Shown piece by piece: positions 43,050-52,777 of a stretch of DNA of 64,000 nucleotides (its first letter is position 1; each line of letters begins with the position of its first letter). The stretch is taken from positions 62,001 to 126,000 of the forward strand of contig NZ_JAWXRD010000029.1 in assembly GCF_033843265.1 (NCBI RefSeq). Direction: 5' to 3'. Under the pieces are notes generated by a model. That model was given only the letters and a program-made list of their open reading frames with translations. It had not been told where the DNA came from and made no database searches. A program made the position numbers and the translations under genes. The stretch comes from Scandinavium lactucae (lineage in GTDB: Bacteria; Pseudomonadota; Gammaproteobacteria; Enterobacterales; Enterobacteriaceae).

Positions 43050-43095
43050 TAAGACATAACTATCGGCACTTCGTTTAACTAAAATGAATTTATTC

Positions 43096-43458
43096 TTACG
43101 CTTTCGGATTAGCGCCACGCTCAATGATGACACCAACGTTCGCCGCACGCGCCACCGCCCCCGGTTTGCTGAGTTTGATCCGCACCCATGGCGAGTTAAA
43201 ACGCGCCAGTAAAATGTCAGCGACCTCTTCGGCCACCCGCTCCACCAACGCGAAACGCCCGCCTTCAACGTGGGCGATCACCGCCTCGCTGATATCCGCA
43301 TAGCTGAGACAGTCCTCAACGTTGTCACTGGCTGCGGATTTTCGGTTATCCCACGCCATTTCGATATCGAACACCAGCTTCTGTTCGATGGTCTGTTCCC
43401 AGTCGTAAACACCGATAGTGGTGATTACCGAAAGTTGCTCTATAAATACAATATCCAT
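43096..43458 (-). CDS. folB: Dihydroneopterin aldolase
   Basis: A 120-residue folate-pathway enzyme that cleaves dihydroneopterin to 6-hydroxymethyl-dihydropterin. Conserved features: IGVYDWEQTIEQKLVFDIEM with the substrate-binding Glu, and VRIKLSKPGAV with the catalytic Lys near residue 98. Start at 43458 (MDIVFIEQL) is the family N-terminus; the longer frame upstream runs into plsY control sequence. It is divergent from plsY. Confidence 0.96.
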   Translation of the reverse strand: MDIVFIEQLSVITTIGVYDWEQTIEQKLVFDIEMAWDNRKSAASDNVEDCLSYADISEAVIAHVEGGRFALVERVAEEVADILLARFNSPWVRIKLSKPGAVARAANVGVIIERGANPKA

Positions 43459-43565
43459 CACGACCTGCCTGCTTTTTGCCCTTGCCGGATACCACTTCCG
43501 GCAAAATATGCGTATTATCCACAGATGAAGAGAATACCGATACATTTTCAAAACGGAACAGCGTT

Positions 43566-44180
43566 ATGAGTGCAATCGAGCCTGGAATGGTTATCCTCGC
43601 CTACCTTTGCGGCTCAATTTCCAGCGCCATTCTGGTCTGCCGCATCGCGGGTCTGCCTGACCCACGCCTGAGCGGTTCCGGTAACCCCGGAGCGACCAAC
43701 GTTTTACGAATTGGCGGCAAGGGAGCAGCCGTAGCTGTACTGATCTTCGACATCCTCAAAGGCATGTTGCCGACCTGGGGTGCCTGGGCGCTGGGGTTCA
43801 CCCCGTTCTGGCTTGGCCTCGTCGGGATCGCAGCCTGCATCGGTCACATCTGGCCCGTCTTCTTCGGCTTTCGCGGCGGCAAAGGCGTGGCGACGGCATT
43901 CGGGGCGATTGCACCGATTGGCCTCGACCTCACCGGCGTGATGGCCGGCACCTGGCTGTTAACCATTCTGCTGAGCGGCTATTCGTCGCTGGGCGCGATT
44001 GTCAGCGCGCTGGTGGCACCATTTTACGTCTGGTGGTTCAAACCGCAGTACACCTTCCCTGTGTCGATGCTCTCCTGTCTGATCCTGCTGCGCCACCACG
44101 ATAATATCCAGCGCTTATGGCGTCGTCAGGAAACCAAAATCTGGTCGCGCCTGCGCAAAAAGAAAAAACTGCAGGAATAG
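43566..44180 (+). CDS. plsY: Glycerol-3-phosphate acyltransferase PlsY
   Basis: A 204-residue inner-membrane enzyme using acyl-phosphate to acylate glycerol-3-phosphate. The three PlsY motifs are present: GSGNPGATNVLR (about residues 37-48), GFRGGKGVATAFG (about 100-112) and LLRHHDNIQRL. It has five predicted membrane helices and a strongly basic C-terminus (RLRKKKKLQE). Start at 43566 gives the family length; the open frame upstream overlaps folB on the other strand. The urease operon follows where ttdR lies in E. coli. Confidence 0.96.
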   Translation: MSAIEPGMVILAYLCGSISSAILVCRIAGLPDPRLSGSGNPGATNVLRIGGKGAAVAVLIFDILKGMLPTWGAWALGFTPFWLGLVGIAACIGHIWPVFFGFRGGKGVATAFGAIAPIGLDLTGVMAGTWLLTILLSGYSSLGAIVSALVAPFYVWWFKPQYTFPVSMLSCLILLRHHDNIQRLWRRQETKIWSRLRKKKKLQE

Positions 44181-44270
44181 CATCATAAGCCTTTCCTATG
44201 ACCGCGAACTTTGCAGAGTGATCCATACTCATTAGCGTCTGATTAATCACGCTATTGCAGAGGTGCCGCG

Positions 44271-45095
44271 TTGTCTGGCGCAGAACCGGAGAGTGAAAAA
44301 AAAGGCTGGCACGCTACGCTGGCCCTGCTGTTCCGCCGCACGCCGGTAAAAACGGTTTTGGCCTCCGCTCGCCACTCTGGCCCGTTGACCGTTCAACGTC
44401 CCTTTTACCCCGAAGGCGACACCTGTCATCTGTATCTGTTACATCCGCCCGGCGGTATTGTCGGCGGTGATGAACTTGATATCGCCGTCACCCTCGAAGC
44501 CAACTGTCACACGCTGATTACCATGCCCGGTGCCAGTAAGTTTTACCGCAGCCACGGGCCGCAGGCTCGCCTGAGCCAGCGTTTCGACCTCGCATCCAAC
44601 GCCATTCTCGAATGGCTCCCGCAGGACACCATCTTCTTTCCCGGGGCCAAGGCCGCACTACACAGCGTATTCCATTTGCAGGAAGGTGCCCGTCTGCTGG
44701 CGTGGGAACTTTTTTGTCTGGGCCGCCCGGTGATGGGCGAAACGTTTAGCCACGGCGAAATCTGCAATCGACTTGAGGTCTGGAAAGACGGCACGCCGCT
44801 GCTGATTGAACGGCTGCACCTGCGCGACGGCAACCTGAGCGGCGTGGCTGAACAGCCGTGGGTCGGCAGCCTGCTGTTTTATCCCGGCGACGAAACGATG
44901 CTCGATGCGGTGCGCGACCAACTGGTCCCACTCGACACCTTTGCCGGGGCCACGCTGACCGACGGCCTGCTGACGGTGCGCTTTTTGTCGCTCGACAACC
45001 TGATTTGCCAGCGCGCCATGCGCGACATCTGGCAGGCGCTGCGCCCGCAGCTGCTGAACAAATCCCCTTTGCTTCCCCGAATCTGGCTGACCTGA
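44271..45095 (+). CDS. ureD: Urease accessory protein UreD
   Basis: A 274-residue scaffold that binds apo-urease and, with UreF and UreG, delivers nickel. Hallmarks are LLHPPGGIVGGDEL, GASKFYRSHGPQA and the C-terminal NKSPLLPRIWLT, shared with Klebsiella UreD. The probable start is TTG at 44271 with AGAGG 7 nt upstream; no ATG or GTG fits the conserved N-terminus, so poor initiation may limit its synthesis. First gene of ureDABCEFG. Confidence 0.93.
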   Translation: MSGAEPESEKKGWHATLALLFRRTPVKTVLASARHSGPLTVQRPFYPEGDTCHLYLLHPPGGIVGGDELDIAVTLEANCHTLITMPGASKFYRSHGPQARLSQRFDLASNAILEWLPQDTIFFPGAKAALHSVFHLQEGARLLAWELFCLGRPVMGETFSHGEICNRLEVWKDGTPLLIERLHLRDGNLSGVAEQPWVGSLLFYPGDETMLDAVRDQLVPLDTFAGATLTDGLLTVRFLSLDNLICQRAMRDIWQALRPQLLNKSPLLPRIWLT

Positions 45096-45104
45096 GAGAA
45101 CGCT

Positions 45105-45407
45105 ATGGAACTGACGCCCCGAGAAAAAGACAAGCTGCTGCTGTTTACCGCTGCCCTGGTGGCAGAGCGCCGCCTCGCCCGTGGGGTGAAGCTCAATTAT
45201 CCCGAATCGGTGGCCTTAATCAGCGCCTTCATCATGGAGGGCGCTCGCGACGGCAAAAGCGTGGCCTCGCTGATGGAGGACGGTCGCCATGTGCTTACCC
45301 GCGAACAAGTCATGGAAGGCGTGCCTGAGATGATCCCCGACATTCAGGTCGAGGCCACCTTCCCGGACGGCTCCAAACTCGTCACCGTGCATAATCCGAT
45401 ACTCTAA
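45105..45407 (+). CDS. ureA: Urease subunit gamma
   Basis: A 100-residue structural subunit of the (UreABC)3 urease that hydrolyses urea to ammonia and carbamate. The sequence MELTPREKDKLLLFTAALVA is the typical start, and EALISAFIMEGARDG-like and HVLTREQVMEGVPEMI segments are standard. It starts 9 bp after ureD and is followed by ureB after 10 bp. Confidence 0.98.
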   Translation: MELTPREKDKLLLFTAALVAERRLARGVKLNYPESVALISAFIMEGARDGKSVASLMEDGRHVLTREQVMEGVPEMIPDIQVEATFPDGSKLVTVHNPIL

Positions 45408-45417
45408 GGACGCCACC

Positions 45418-45735
45418 ATGATCCCCGGTGAATATAAAATCCAGAACGGTAACATCGCCCTCAATGTGGGCCGCGAAACGCACAAAACGGTGGTCGAAAA
45501 CCACGGCGATCGCCCGATTCAGGTCGGATCGCATTACCACTTTTACGAAGTGAACCCGGCCCTGAAATTCGATAGAGAACCTTGCAAAGGCTTTCGCCTG
45601 AACATTGCGGCGGGCACCGCCGTGCGCTTCGAGCCAGGGCAAAAGCGTGAAGTCGAACTGGTGGCGGTCGCGGGCGATAAACGCATTTTTGGTTTCCGTG
45701 CAGCGGTGATGGGTGAGCTGGAGGCGAAACCATGA
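45418..45735 (+). CDS. ureB: Urease subunit beta
   Basis: A 105-residue structural subunit with the family signature NHGDRPIQVGSHYHFYEVN and a beta-sandwich fold. Its TGA overlaps the ureC ATG (ATGA), giving translational coupling that should keep subunits stoichiometric. Confidence 0.98.
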   Translation: MIPGEYKIQNGNIALNVGRETHKTVVENHGDRPIQVGSHYHFYEVNPALKFDREPCKGFRLNIAAGTAVRFEPGQKREVELVAVAGDKRIFGFRAAVMGELEAKP

Positions 45736-47435
45736 GTGAGATTTCGCGTCAGGCCTATGCCGATATGTTCGGCCCGACCACCGGCGACAAAGTGCGGCTT
45801 GCCGACACCGAGTTGTGGATTGAGGTGGAAGACGATTTCACCACCTACGGCGAAGAGGTCAAATTCGGCGGCGGGAAGGTTATCCGCGACGGCATGGGCC
45901 AGGGGCAAATGCTGAGCGATGACTGCGTCGATCTGGTCCTGACCAACGCGCTGATCGTCGATCACTGGGGGATTGTCAAAGCGGATATCGGCGTGAAGGA
46001 CGGGCGGATCTTCGCCGTCGGCAAAGCGGGTAATCCGGATATTCAACCCAACGTCACCATCCCGATTGGCGTCGGCACCGAAGTGATCGCCGCCGAAGGT
46101 AAGATAGTCACCGCGGGCGGTGTTGATACCCACATTCACTGGATTTGCCCGCAGCAGGCGGAAGAAGCGCTGGTCTCCGGCGTCACCACCATGATTGGCG
46201 GGGGCACCGGCCCGGCGGCAGGCACCAACGCGACCACCTGTACGCCGGGGCCGTGGTACATCAGCAGGATGCTACAGGCCATCGACAGCCTGCCGGTGAA
46301 CATCGGCCTGCTGGGCAAAGGCAACGGCTCCAACCCCGACACCCTGCGCGAACAGGTAGCCGCTGGAGTGATTGGCCTGAAAATTCATGAAGATTGGGGC
46401 GCAACGCCCGCCGCTATCGACTGCGCATTGACCGTCGCCGAAGAGATGGATATTCAGGTGGCGCTGCACAGCGATACCCTGAACGAATCGGGTTTTGTCG
46501 AGGACACTCTGGCGGCGATCGGAGGTCGCACCATCCACACTTTCCACACTGAAGGTGCGGGTGGCGGCCATGCCCCGGATATCATCACCGCCTGTGCACA
46601 GCCAAATATTCTGCCCTCTTCAACCAATCCGACGCTGCCTTACACCATCAACACCATCGACGAGCACCTCGATATGCTGATGGTTTGCCATCACCTGTCG
46701 CCGGATATCGCCGAAGACGTAGCCTTTGCCGAATCGCGCATCCGTCGGGAAACCATCGCCGCCGAAGACGTGCTGCATGATATCGGCGCATTTTCCCTGA
46801 CCTCATCAGACTCGCAGGCCATGGGCCGCGTGGGCGAAGTGATTTTACGCACCTGGCAGGTGGCGCATCGTATGAAGGTGCAGCGCGGCGCACTGGCTGA
46901 GGAACAGGGTGATAACGACAACGTCCGCGTGAAGCGTTATATCGCCAAATACACCATCAACCCAGCGCTGACCCACGGTATCGCCCATGAAGTCGGATCT
47001 GTCGAAGCGGGAAAAATGGCGGATCTGGTGCTGTGGTCACCGGCCTTTTTTGGTGTGAAACCGGCCGCGATCGTCAAAGGCGGCATGATCGTCATGGCCC
47101 CAATGGGCGATATCAATGCTTCCATCCCGACCCCGCAACCGGTGCATTACCGGCCAATGTTTGGCGCGCTTGGGGCGGCGCGACACCACTGCCGCCTGAC
47201 ATTTTTATCCCAGGCGGCGCTCGATAACCAGGTACCGCAAACGCTGGGCTTAAAGAGCCAGGTCGCAGTGGCGAAAGGCTGCCGAACGGTGAAGAAGGCC
47301 GACATGATCCACAACAGCCTGCAGCCGAATATCACCGTCGACGCGCAGACTTATGAAGTCCGGGTCGACGGCAAACTGATCACCAGTGAACCGGCTGACG
47401 TCCTGCCGATGGCACAACGCTATTTTCTGTTTTAA
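45732..47435 (+). CDS. ureC: Urease subunit alpha (catalytic)
   Basis: A 567-residue catalytic subunit with a complete di-nickel site: His134 and His136 (DTHIHW), carbamylated Lys217 (GLKIHEDWG), His246, His272 and Asp360 (TSSDSQAMG). The flap residues Cys319 and His320 (MVCHHLS) are present, so the enzyme should be active. Numbering is the same as in the Klebsiella urease structure. It starts inside the ureB stop and is followed by ureE after 9 bp. Confidence 0.98.
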   Translation: MSEISRQAYADMFGPTTGDKVRLADTELWIEVEDDFTTYGEEVKFGGGKVIRDGMGQGQMLSDDCVDLVLTNALIVDHWGIVKADIGVKDGRIFAVGKAGNPDIQPNVTIPIGVGTEVIAAEGKIVTAGGVDTHIHWICPQQAEEALVSGVTTMIGGGTGPAAGTNATTCTPGPWYISRMLQAIDSLPVNIGLLGKGNGSNPDTLREQVAAGVIGLKIHEDWGATPAAIDCALTVAEEMDIQVALHSDTLNESGFVEDTLAAIGGRTIHTFHTEGAGGGHAPDIITACAQPNILPSSTNPTLPYTINTIDEHLDMLMVCHHLSPDIAEDVAFAESRIRRETIAAEDVLHDIGAFSLTSSDSQAMGRVGEVILRTWQVAHRMKVQRGALAEEQGDNDNVRVKRYIAKYTINPALTHGIAHEVGSVEAGKMADLVLWSPAFFGVKPAAIVKGGMIVMAPMGDINASIPTPQPVHYRPMFGALGAARHHCRLTFLSQAALDNQVPQTLGLKSQVAVAKGCRTVKKADMIHNSLQPNITVDAQTYEVRVDGKLITSEPADVLPMAQRYFLF

Positions 47436-47444
47436 GGAGCCACG

Positions 47445-47918
47445 ATGCTGTATCTGACTCAGCGCGTTGACCACGCGCATCAATTGACCGCCAGCGTCAC
47501 ATTGCCGATTGACGTGCGGGTGAAAAGCCGCGCCAAAGTGCTGCTGAGCGACGGACGCGAAGCCGGACTCATGCTGCCTCGCGGCCTGCTGCTGCGCGGC
47601 GGCGATATCCTGGCGAGCGAAGACGGCAGCGAATGTATTGCCGTGATCGCCGCCAATGAGGGCGTGTCGGTGGTGCGTTGCGCCGATCCGTTCCAGCTCG
47701 CTAAAGCCTGCTATCACCTCGGCAACCGCCATGTGCCGCTGCAAATCATGCCCGGCGAACTGCGCTACCATCACGATCACGTGCTGGACGATATGCTGCG
47801 CCAGTTTGGCCTGGAAGTGGCGTTTGCCAACCTGCCGTTTGAGCCGGAAGCCGGGGCCTATACCAGCGAAGCGCAGGGGCATCATCATCATGGCCATTCG
47901 CATTCGCACAGCCACTGA
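47445..47918 (+). CDS. ureE: Urease nickel metallochaperone UreE
   Basis: A 157-residue cytosolic nickel chaperone with peptide-binding and metal-binding domains (conserved GDGREAGLMLPRG-like segment and LRYHHDHVLDDMLRQFG). It ends in the usual His-rich tail HHHHGHSHSHSH that stores nickel. Its TGA overlaps the ureF ATG (TGATG). Confidence 0.96.
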   Translation: MLYLTQRVDHAHQLTASVTLPIDVRVKSRAKVLLSDGREAGLMLPRGLLLRGGDILASEDGSECIAVIAANEGVSVVRCADPFQLAKACYHLGNRHVPLQIMPGELRYHHDHVLDDMLRQFGLEVAFANLPFEPEAGAYTSEAQGHHHHGHSHSHSH

Positions 47919-48592
47919 TGACCGACACCACGCAGCGATTACGTTTATTACAACTGGCCAGCAGCAACCTGCCGGTCGGCGGTTATAGCTGGTCGCAGGG
48001 ACTGGAATGGGCGGTGGAAGCGGGCTGGCTCAAGGACACCACCGCCTTCGCCCGCTGGCAAACGCAGCAGATGGAGCAGAGTTTTTTCCACGTCGACCTG
48101 CCGCTGTTCGCCCGGCTGTATCACGCTTTTGCACAGGAGGATTATGCCGCTGCCCAGCGCTGGAGCGCATGGCTACTGGCCTGTCGTGAAACGCGGGAGT
48201 TGCGGGAAGAAGAGCGCAACCGCGGCCTGGCGTTTACCCGCCTGCTGTATGACTGGCAGCCGGACTGCCCGGGCGAATGGCGATCGCTGTTTAGCCAGAG
48301 CCAGCTCTGCGGCATGGCATGGCTCGGAGTGCGCTGGCAGATCGATCTGCACGAACTGGCACTGACGCTCGGCTACAGCTGGATTGAAAGTGCGGTGATG
48401 GCTGGCGTGAAGCTGGTGCCGTTTGGCCAACAGGCGGCGCAGAAGCTAATTATGACGCTGTGCGAGCAATACGCCGCAGGCGTAGAACGGGGGCTGAACT
48501 GCCCCGATGAAAGTATCGGTTCCGCGACGCCGCTGGCGGCAATCGCCTCGGCGCGGCATGAAACGCAATATTCCCGGTTATTCCGTTCCTGA
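47918..48592 (+). CDS. ureF: Urease accessory protein UreF
   Basis: A 224-residue all-helical partner of UreD and UreG that gates GTP use during nickel insertion. Family hallmarks: LASSNLPVGGYSWSQGLEWAV at the N-terminus and VKLVPFGQQAAQ in the last third. It is translationally coupled to ureE and lies 9 bp before ureG. Confidence 0.96.
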   Translation: MTDTTQRLRLLQLASSNLPVGGYSWSQGLEWAVEAGWLKDTTAFARWQTQQMEQSFFHVDLPLFARLYHAFAQEDYAAAQRWSAWLLACRETRELREEERNRGLAFTRLLYDWQPDCPGEWRSLFSQSQLCGMAWLGVRWQIDLHELALTLGYSWIESAVMAGVKLVPFGQQAAQKLIMTLCEQYAAGVERGLNCPDESIGSATPLAAIASARHETQYSRLFRS

Positions 48593-48601
48593 GGAGAAGG
48601 T

Positions 48602-49219
48602 ATGGCAAGTTATAAACATCCGTTGCGCGTGGGTGTCGGCGGCCCGGTCGGGTCTGGCAAAACCGCCCTGCTGGAAGCGCTGTGTAAGGCAATGCGCGAC
48701 ACTTATCATCTGGCGGTCGTCACCAATGATATCTACACCAAAGAAGATCAGCGTATTTTGACCGAAGCGGGGGCGCTGGAGCCAGATCGCATCGTCGGAG
48801 TCGAAACCGGTGGCTGTCCGCATACCGCCATTCGCGAAGACGCGTCGATGAACCTTGCTGCGGTGGAAGCGTTAAGCGAGAAATTCGGCAATCTGGAGGT
48901 GATCTTCGTCGAAAGCGGCGGGGATAACCTGAGTGCTACCTTCAGCCCGGAGCTGGCCGATCTGACGATTTACGTGATCGACGTGGCCGAAGGGGAAAAG
49001 ATCCCCCGCAAAGGCGGGCCGGGGATCACTAAATCCGATTTCCTGGTGATCAACAAAATCGATCTCGCCCCGTACGTCGGTGCGTCGCTTGAAGTGATGG
49101 AACGCGACACCAACCGGATGCGCGGCGAACGTCCGTGGACCTTCACCAACCTGAAAGCGGGCGACGGTCTGGCAACGATTATTGCGTTTTTGGAAGATAA
49201 AGGAATGTTGAAGGCGTAA
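48602..49219 (+). CDS. ureG: Urease accessory GTPase UreG
   Basis: A 205-residue SIMIBI-class GTPase that powers nickel delivery. Walker A is GVGGPVGSGKTAL (about residues 11-23); the metal-binding CPH motif is in GGCPHTAIRED; the G4 motif is VINKIDLAPYVG. It ends the operon and a REP-type hairpin follows. Confidence 0.98.
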   Translation: MASYKHPLRVGVGGPVGSGKTALLEALCKAMRDTYHLAVVTNDIYTKEDQRILTEAGALEPDRIVGVETGGCPHTAIREDASMNLAAVEALSEKFGNLEVIFVESGGDNLSATFSPELADLTIYVIDVAEGEKIPRKGGPGITKSDFLVINKIDLAPYVGASLEVMERDTNRMRGERPWTFTNLKAGDGLATIIAFLEDKGMLKA

Positions 49220-49230
49220 TAGTTTAATGT

Positions 49231-49260
49231 TGCCCGGTAAGGCGTCGCCGACACCGGGCA
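49231..49260. repeat. REP-like palindrome after ureG
   Basis: TGCCCGGTAAGGCGTCGCCG then ACACCGGGCA is a 30-bp imperfect palindrome between convergent ureG and tsaD. It can end both transcripts. Confidence 0.7.
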
Positions 49261-49266
49261 TTACGA

Positions 49267-50280
49267 TTACGCGGCAGGCAGCTCAGCCAGCGGCCAGCGA
49301 GGACGGACAGTCACGCCGAGGCCTGCATTTTCACCGGTTTTCAGACGCACCATGCCAGCGTAGGCAATCATCGCGCCGTTATCGGTACAAAACTCTGGAC
49401 GGGCGTAAAACACTTCGCCTTTACGCTTGTGCATCATCTCGGCGAGTTTTGCGCGCAGTGTGCGGTTAGCGCTCACGCCACCTGCCATCACCAGACGCTT
49501 AAAACCGGTTTGATCCAGCGCCCGGCGGCATTTGATCATCAACGTATCCACCACCGCGTCTTCAAACGCGCGGGCGATATCGGCGCGAGTCTGGTCGTCA
49601 TCCCCGTTAGAACGGATGGTGTTGGCCGCGAAGGTTTTCAGGCCAGAGAAGCTGAAATCCAGCCCCGGACGGTCGGTCATCGGACGCGGGAACACAAAGC
49701 GCCCTTCGCTGCCCTGCGCCGCCATTTTCGACAGCATCGGCCCGCCGGGATAATCGAGCCCCAGCAGCTTGGCGGTTTTGTCGAACGCTTCACCGGCGGC
49801 ATCGTCAATCGATTCACCGAGCAGTTCATACTCACCAATACCGGTAACGCTGATCAGCTGCGTGTGCCCGCCGGACACCAGCAGCGCCACGAACGGATAC
49901 GCCGGCGGATTATCTTCCAGCATCGGTGCCAGCAGATGGCCTTCCATATGGTGAACCGGAATCGCCGGCACGTTCCACGCAAACGCCAACGCCCGCCCCA
50001 CGGTAGCGCCAACTAACAGCGCCCCCACCAGACCAGGACCTGCGGTGTAGGCCACTGCATCAATATCTTTTGCCGTCAGATTGGCTTCTTTTAATGCCGC
50101 CTGAATCAGCGGCACCGTTTTACGCACGTGATCGCGGGAGGCCAGCTCCGGCACCACGCCGCCGTAGTCGGCATGCAGTTTCACCTGACTATACAATTGG
50201 TTGGCTAACAGCCCTTGCACATCGTCATAAATGGCGATGCCGGTTTCATCGCAGGATGTTTCGATTCCCAGTACACGCAT
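49267..50280 (-). CDS. tsaD: tRNA N6-threonylcarbamoyladenosine transferase TsaD
   Basis: A 337-residue Kae1/Qri7-family ASKHA protein that transfers threonylcarbamoyl to A37 of ANN-decoding tRNAs with TsaB, TsaC and TsaE. Metal-binding His111 and His115 lie in HHMEGH; the N-terminus GIETSCDETG and GPGLVGALLVGAT are signatures. It is divergent from rpsU, as in E. coli. Confidence 0.98.
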   Translation of the reverse strand: MRVLGIETSCDETGIAIYDDVQGLLANQLYSQVKLHADYGGVVPELASRDHVRKTVPLIQAALKEANLTAKDIDAVAYTAGPGLVGALLVGATVGRALAFAWNVPAIPVHHMEGHLLAPMLEDNPPAYPFVALLVSGGHTQLISVTGIGEYELLGESIDDAAGEAFDKTAKLLGLDYPGGPMLSKMAAQGSEGRFVFPRPMTDRPGLDFSFSGLKTFAANTIRSNGDDDQTRADIARAFEDAVVDTLMIKCRRALDQTGFKRLVMAGGVSANRTLRAKLAEMMHKRKGEVFYARPEFCTDNGAMIAYAGMVRLKTGENAGLGVTVRPRWPLAELPAA

Positions 50281-50458
50281 GGTTGGTTTTACCTCATTTC
50301 AATACCGCGCAGTGTAGGGCGAATGCGGGTCGATGTATACCCTGAGGGGTGAGTTCGTGTATACTCACCCCCCTTACAAAAGTCCCGTTCAAAAACGGCA
50401 TTGGTGCTTTACAAAGCAGCGGTAGTTGCAGTAAAATTCCGCACCATTTTGAAATAAG

Positions 50459-50723
<265 letters not shown>

Positions 50724-50768
50724 TCTGTTGAGAGCGCACGCTCTCAATCCAGACTGAGTTCAAGCTGT

Positions 50769-50806
50769 AAAGGCCGTGCTTCCGGAAGGAATGCGCGGCT
50801 TATTTT
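50769..50806 (+). terminator. Partial terminator between rpsU and dnaG
   Basis: An imperfect stem GGCCGTGCTTCC / GGAAGGAATGCGCGGC is followed by TTATTTTCG. A second perfect hairpin TTGAGAGCG/CGCTCTCAA lies at 50728-50747. In E. coli a terminator in this place reduces dnaG expression. Confidence 0.65.
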
Positions 50807-50876
50807 CGTTTATACATCAGCATACGCTCCAGCATTCAGGTTGTATGAAGGATGACGCGTATGACATGCGAGGCTT

Positions 50877-52622
50877 ATGGCTGGACGTATCCCACGTGTC
50901 TTTATCAATGACCTGCTGGCGAGAACCGACATCGTCGATTTGATCGATGCTCGGGTAAAGCTAAAAAAGCAGGGCAAAAATTTTCACGCGTGCTGTCCCT
51001 TCCATAACGAAAAAACGCCTTCGTTCACCGTCAACGGTGAGAAACAGTTTTACCATTGCTTCGGCTGTGGTGCGCATGGAAACGCCGTCGACTTTTTGAT
51101 GAACTACGACAAGCTCGAGTTCGTTGAAACCGTCGAAGAACTGGCGGCCATGCACAACCTTGAAGTCCCGTACGAAGCAGGCTCCGGCCCGACCCAGATA
51201 GAACGCCATCAGCGGCAAAGTCTCTATCAATTAATGGAAGGTCTGAGCGCGTTTTATCAACAATCCCTGAATCAACCCATCGCCGAGCCTGCGCGTCAGT
51301 ATCTGACGAAGCGCGGTTTAAGCAGCGAAGTCATTGCCCGATTTGGCATGGGCTATGCGCCGCCTGGCTGGGATAACGTCTTAAAACGTTTTGGCAATAA
51401 TCGTGAAAATCAGCAATCACTGACCGATGCCGGAATGTTGGTGACCAACGATAAGGGTCGCAGTTACGATCGTTTCCGCGAACGGGTGATGTTCCCAATC
51501 CGCGACAAACGTGGCCGGGTGATTGGTTTTGGTGGTCGTGTGCTGGGCGATGCCCTGCCGAAATACCTCAACTCCCCGGAAACCGATATTTTCCATAAAG
51601 GCCGCCAGCTGTATGGCCTTTATGAAGCGCAGCAAACCGAGTCTGAACCGCAACGTCTGTTAGTGGTCGAAGGCTATATGGACGTCGTCGCGCTGGCGCA
51701 ATACGACATTAACTATGCCGTGGCGTCGCTCGGCACCTCGACCACAGCCGATCACATCCAACTGCTGTTTCGGGTGACCAACAACGTCATTTGCTGTTAT
51801 GACGGCGACCGCGCCGGACGCGAAGCCGCATGGCGTGCGCTCGAAACCGCGCTGCCGTATATGAGCGATGGTCGTCAGCTGCGCTTTATGTTTCTGCCTG
51901 ATGGCGAAGACCCGGATACGCTGGTGCGTAAAGAGGGTAAAGCGGCGTTCGAAGCGCGGATGGAGCAGGCTCAGCCGCTCTCCACGTTTTTGTTTAACAG
52001 CCTGATGCCACAGGTGGATTTAAGTACCCCGGACGGACGGGCGCAGCTCAGTACGCTGGCGCTGCCGCTGATTACACAGGTTCCGGGTGAAACGCTGCGC
52101 ATTTATTTGCGTCAGGAGTTAGGGAAAAAGCTCGGGATTCTGGAAGACGCCCAGCTTGAACGCTTAATGCCAAAACAGGCAGAAAGTGGCACAGCCCGCC
52201 CTGCTCCACAGCTAAAACGCACGACCATGCGTATACTGATAGGGTTACTGGTGCAAAACCCGGAGCTGGCCGCCATCGTGCCGCCGCTAACGGGACTGGA
52301 TCCGAAAAAAATGCCGGGACTTGGCTTATTTTCTGAACTGGTCAACACTTGTTTGTCACAGCCGGGACTCACCACCGGCCAGTTGCTCGAGCAGTATCGC
52401 GGCACAAATGAAGTCGCAACCCTTGAAAAACTGTCGATGTGGGACGATATAGCAGATAAGGAAATCGCTGAGAAAACGTTCACCGACTCGTTAAACCATA
52501 TGTTTGATTCACTGCTGGTCCTGCGGCAAGAAGAGTTGATAGCTCGCGACCGCACACACGGCTTAAGCAGTGAAGAACGCCGGGAACTCTGGACACTGAA
52601 CCAGGAACTGGCAAAAAAATGA
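50877..52622 (+). CDS. dnaG: DNA primase
   Basis: A 581-residue replication primase. The N-terminal zinc-binding domain has Cys40, His43, Cys61 and Cys64; the Toprim RNA polymerase core contains VVEGYMDVV (Glu) and CYDGDRAGREAA; the C-terminal helical domain (about 450-581) binds DnaB helicase. The ATG at 50877 gives the typical MAGRIPRVFI start without a good ribosome site, in line with low primase synthesis. Confidence 0.98.
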   Translation: MAGRIPRVFINDLLARTDIVDLIDARVKLKKQGKNFHACCPFHNEKTPSFTVNGEKQFYHCFGCGAHGNAVDFLMNYDKLEFVETVEELAAMHNLEVPYEAGSGPTQIERHQRQSLYQLMEGLSAFYQQSLNQPIAEPARQYLTKRGLSSEVIARFGMGYAPPGWDNVLKRFGNNRENQQSLTDAGMLVTNDKGRSYDRFRERVMFPIRDKRGRVIGFGGRVLGDALPKYLNSPETDIFHKGRQLYGLYEAQQTESEPQRLLVVEGYMDVVALAQYDINYAVASLGTSTTADHIQLLFRVTNNVICCYDGDRAGREAAWRALETALPYMSDGRQLRFMFLPDGEDPDTLVRKEGKAAFEARMEQAQPLSTFLFNSLMPQVDLSTPDGRAQLSTLALPLITQVPGETLRIYLRQELGKKLGILEDAQLERLMPKQAESGTARPAPQLKRTTMRILIGLLVQNPELAAIVPPLTGLDPKKMPGLGLFSELVNTCLSQPGLTTGQLLEQYRGTNEVATLEKLSMWDDIADKEIAEKTFTDSLNHMFDSLLVLRQEELIARDRTHGLSSEERRELWTLNQELAKK

Positions 52623-52777
52623 ATTCAACGGCTTAAGTGCCGAATATCAATCGGGACGATCCCGAAGGCCGCACCGAGGCGCAGCGGCAATAATATAAGC
52701 AGGCCCTCGCTTTAAATGTCGGTAACTTGTTTTCGCCGACCGACACCAATCAATGAATTAAGTGTGGATACCGTCTT

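Noticed and set aside
47880..47918. CAT/CAC-rich repeat at the ureE end
   Set aside because: It encodes the usual histidine-rich nickel-binding tail of UreE.
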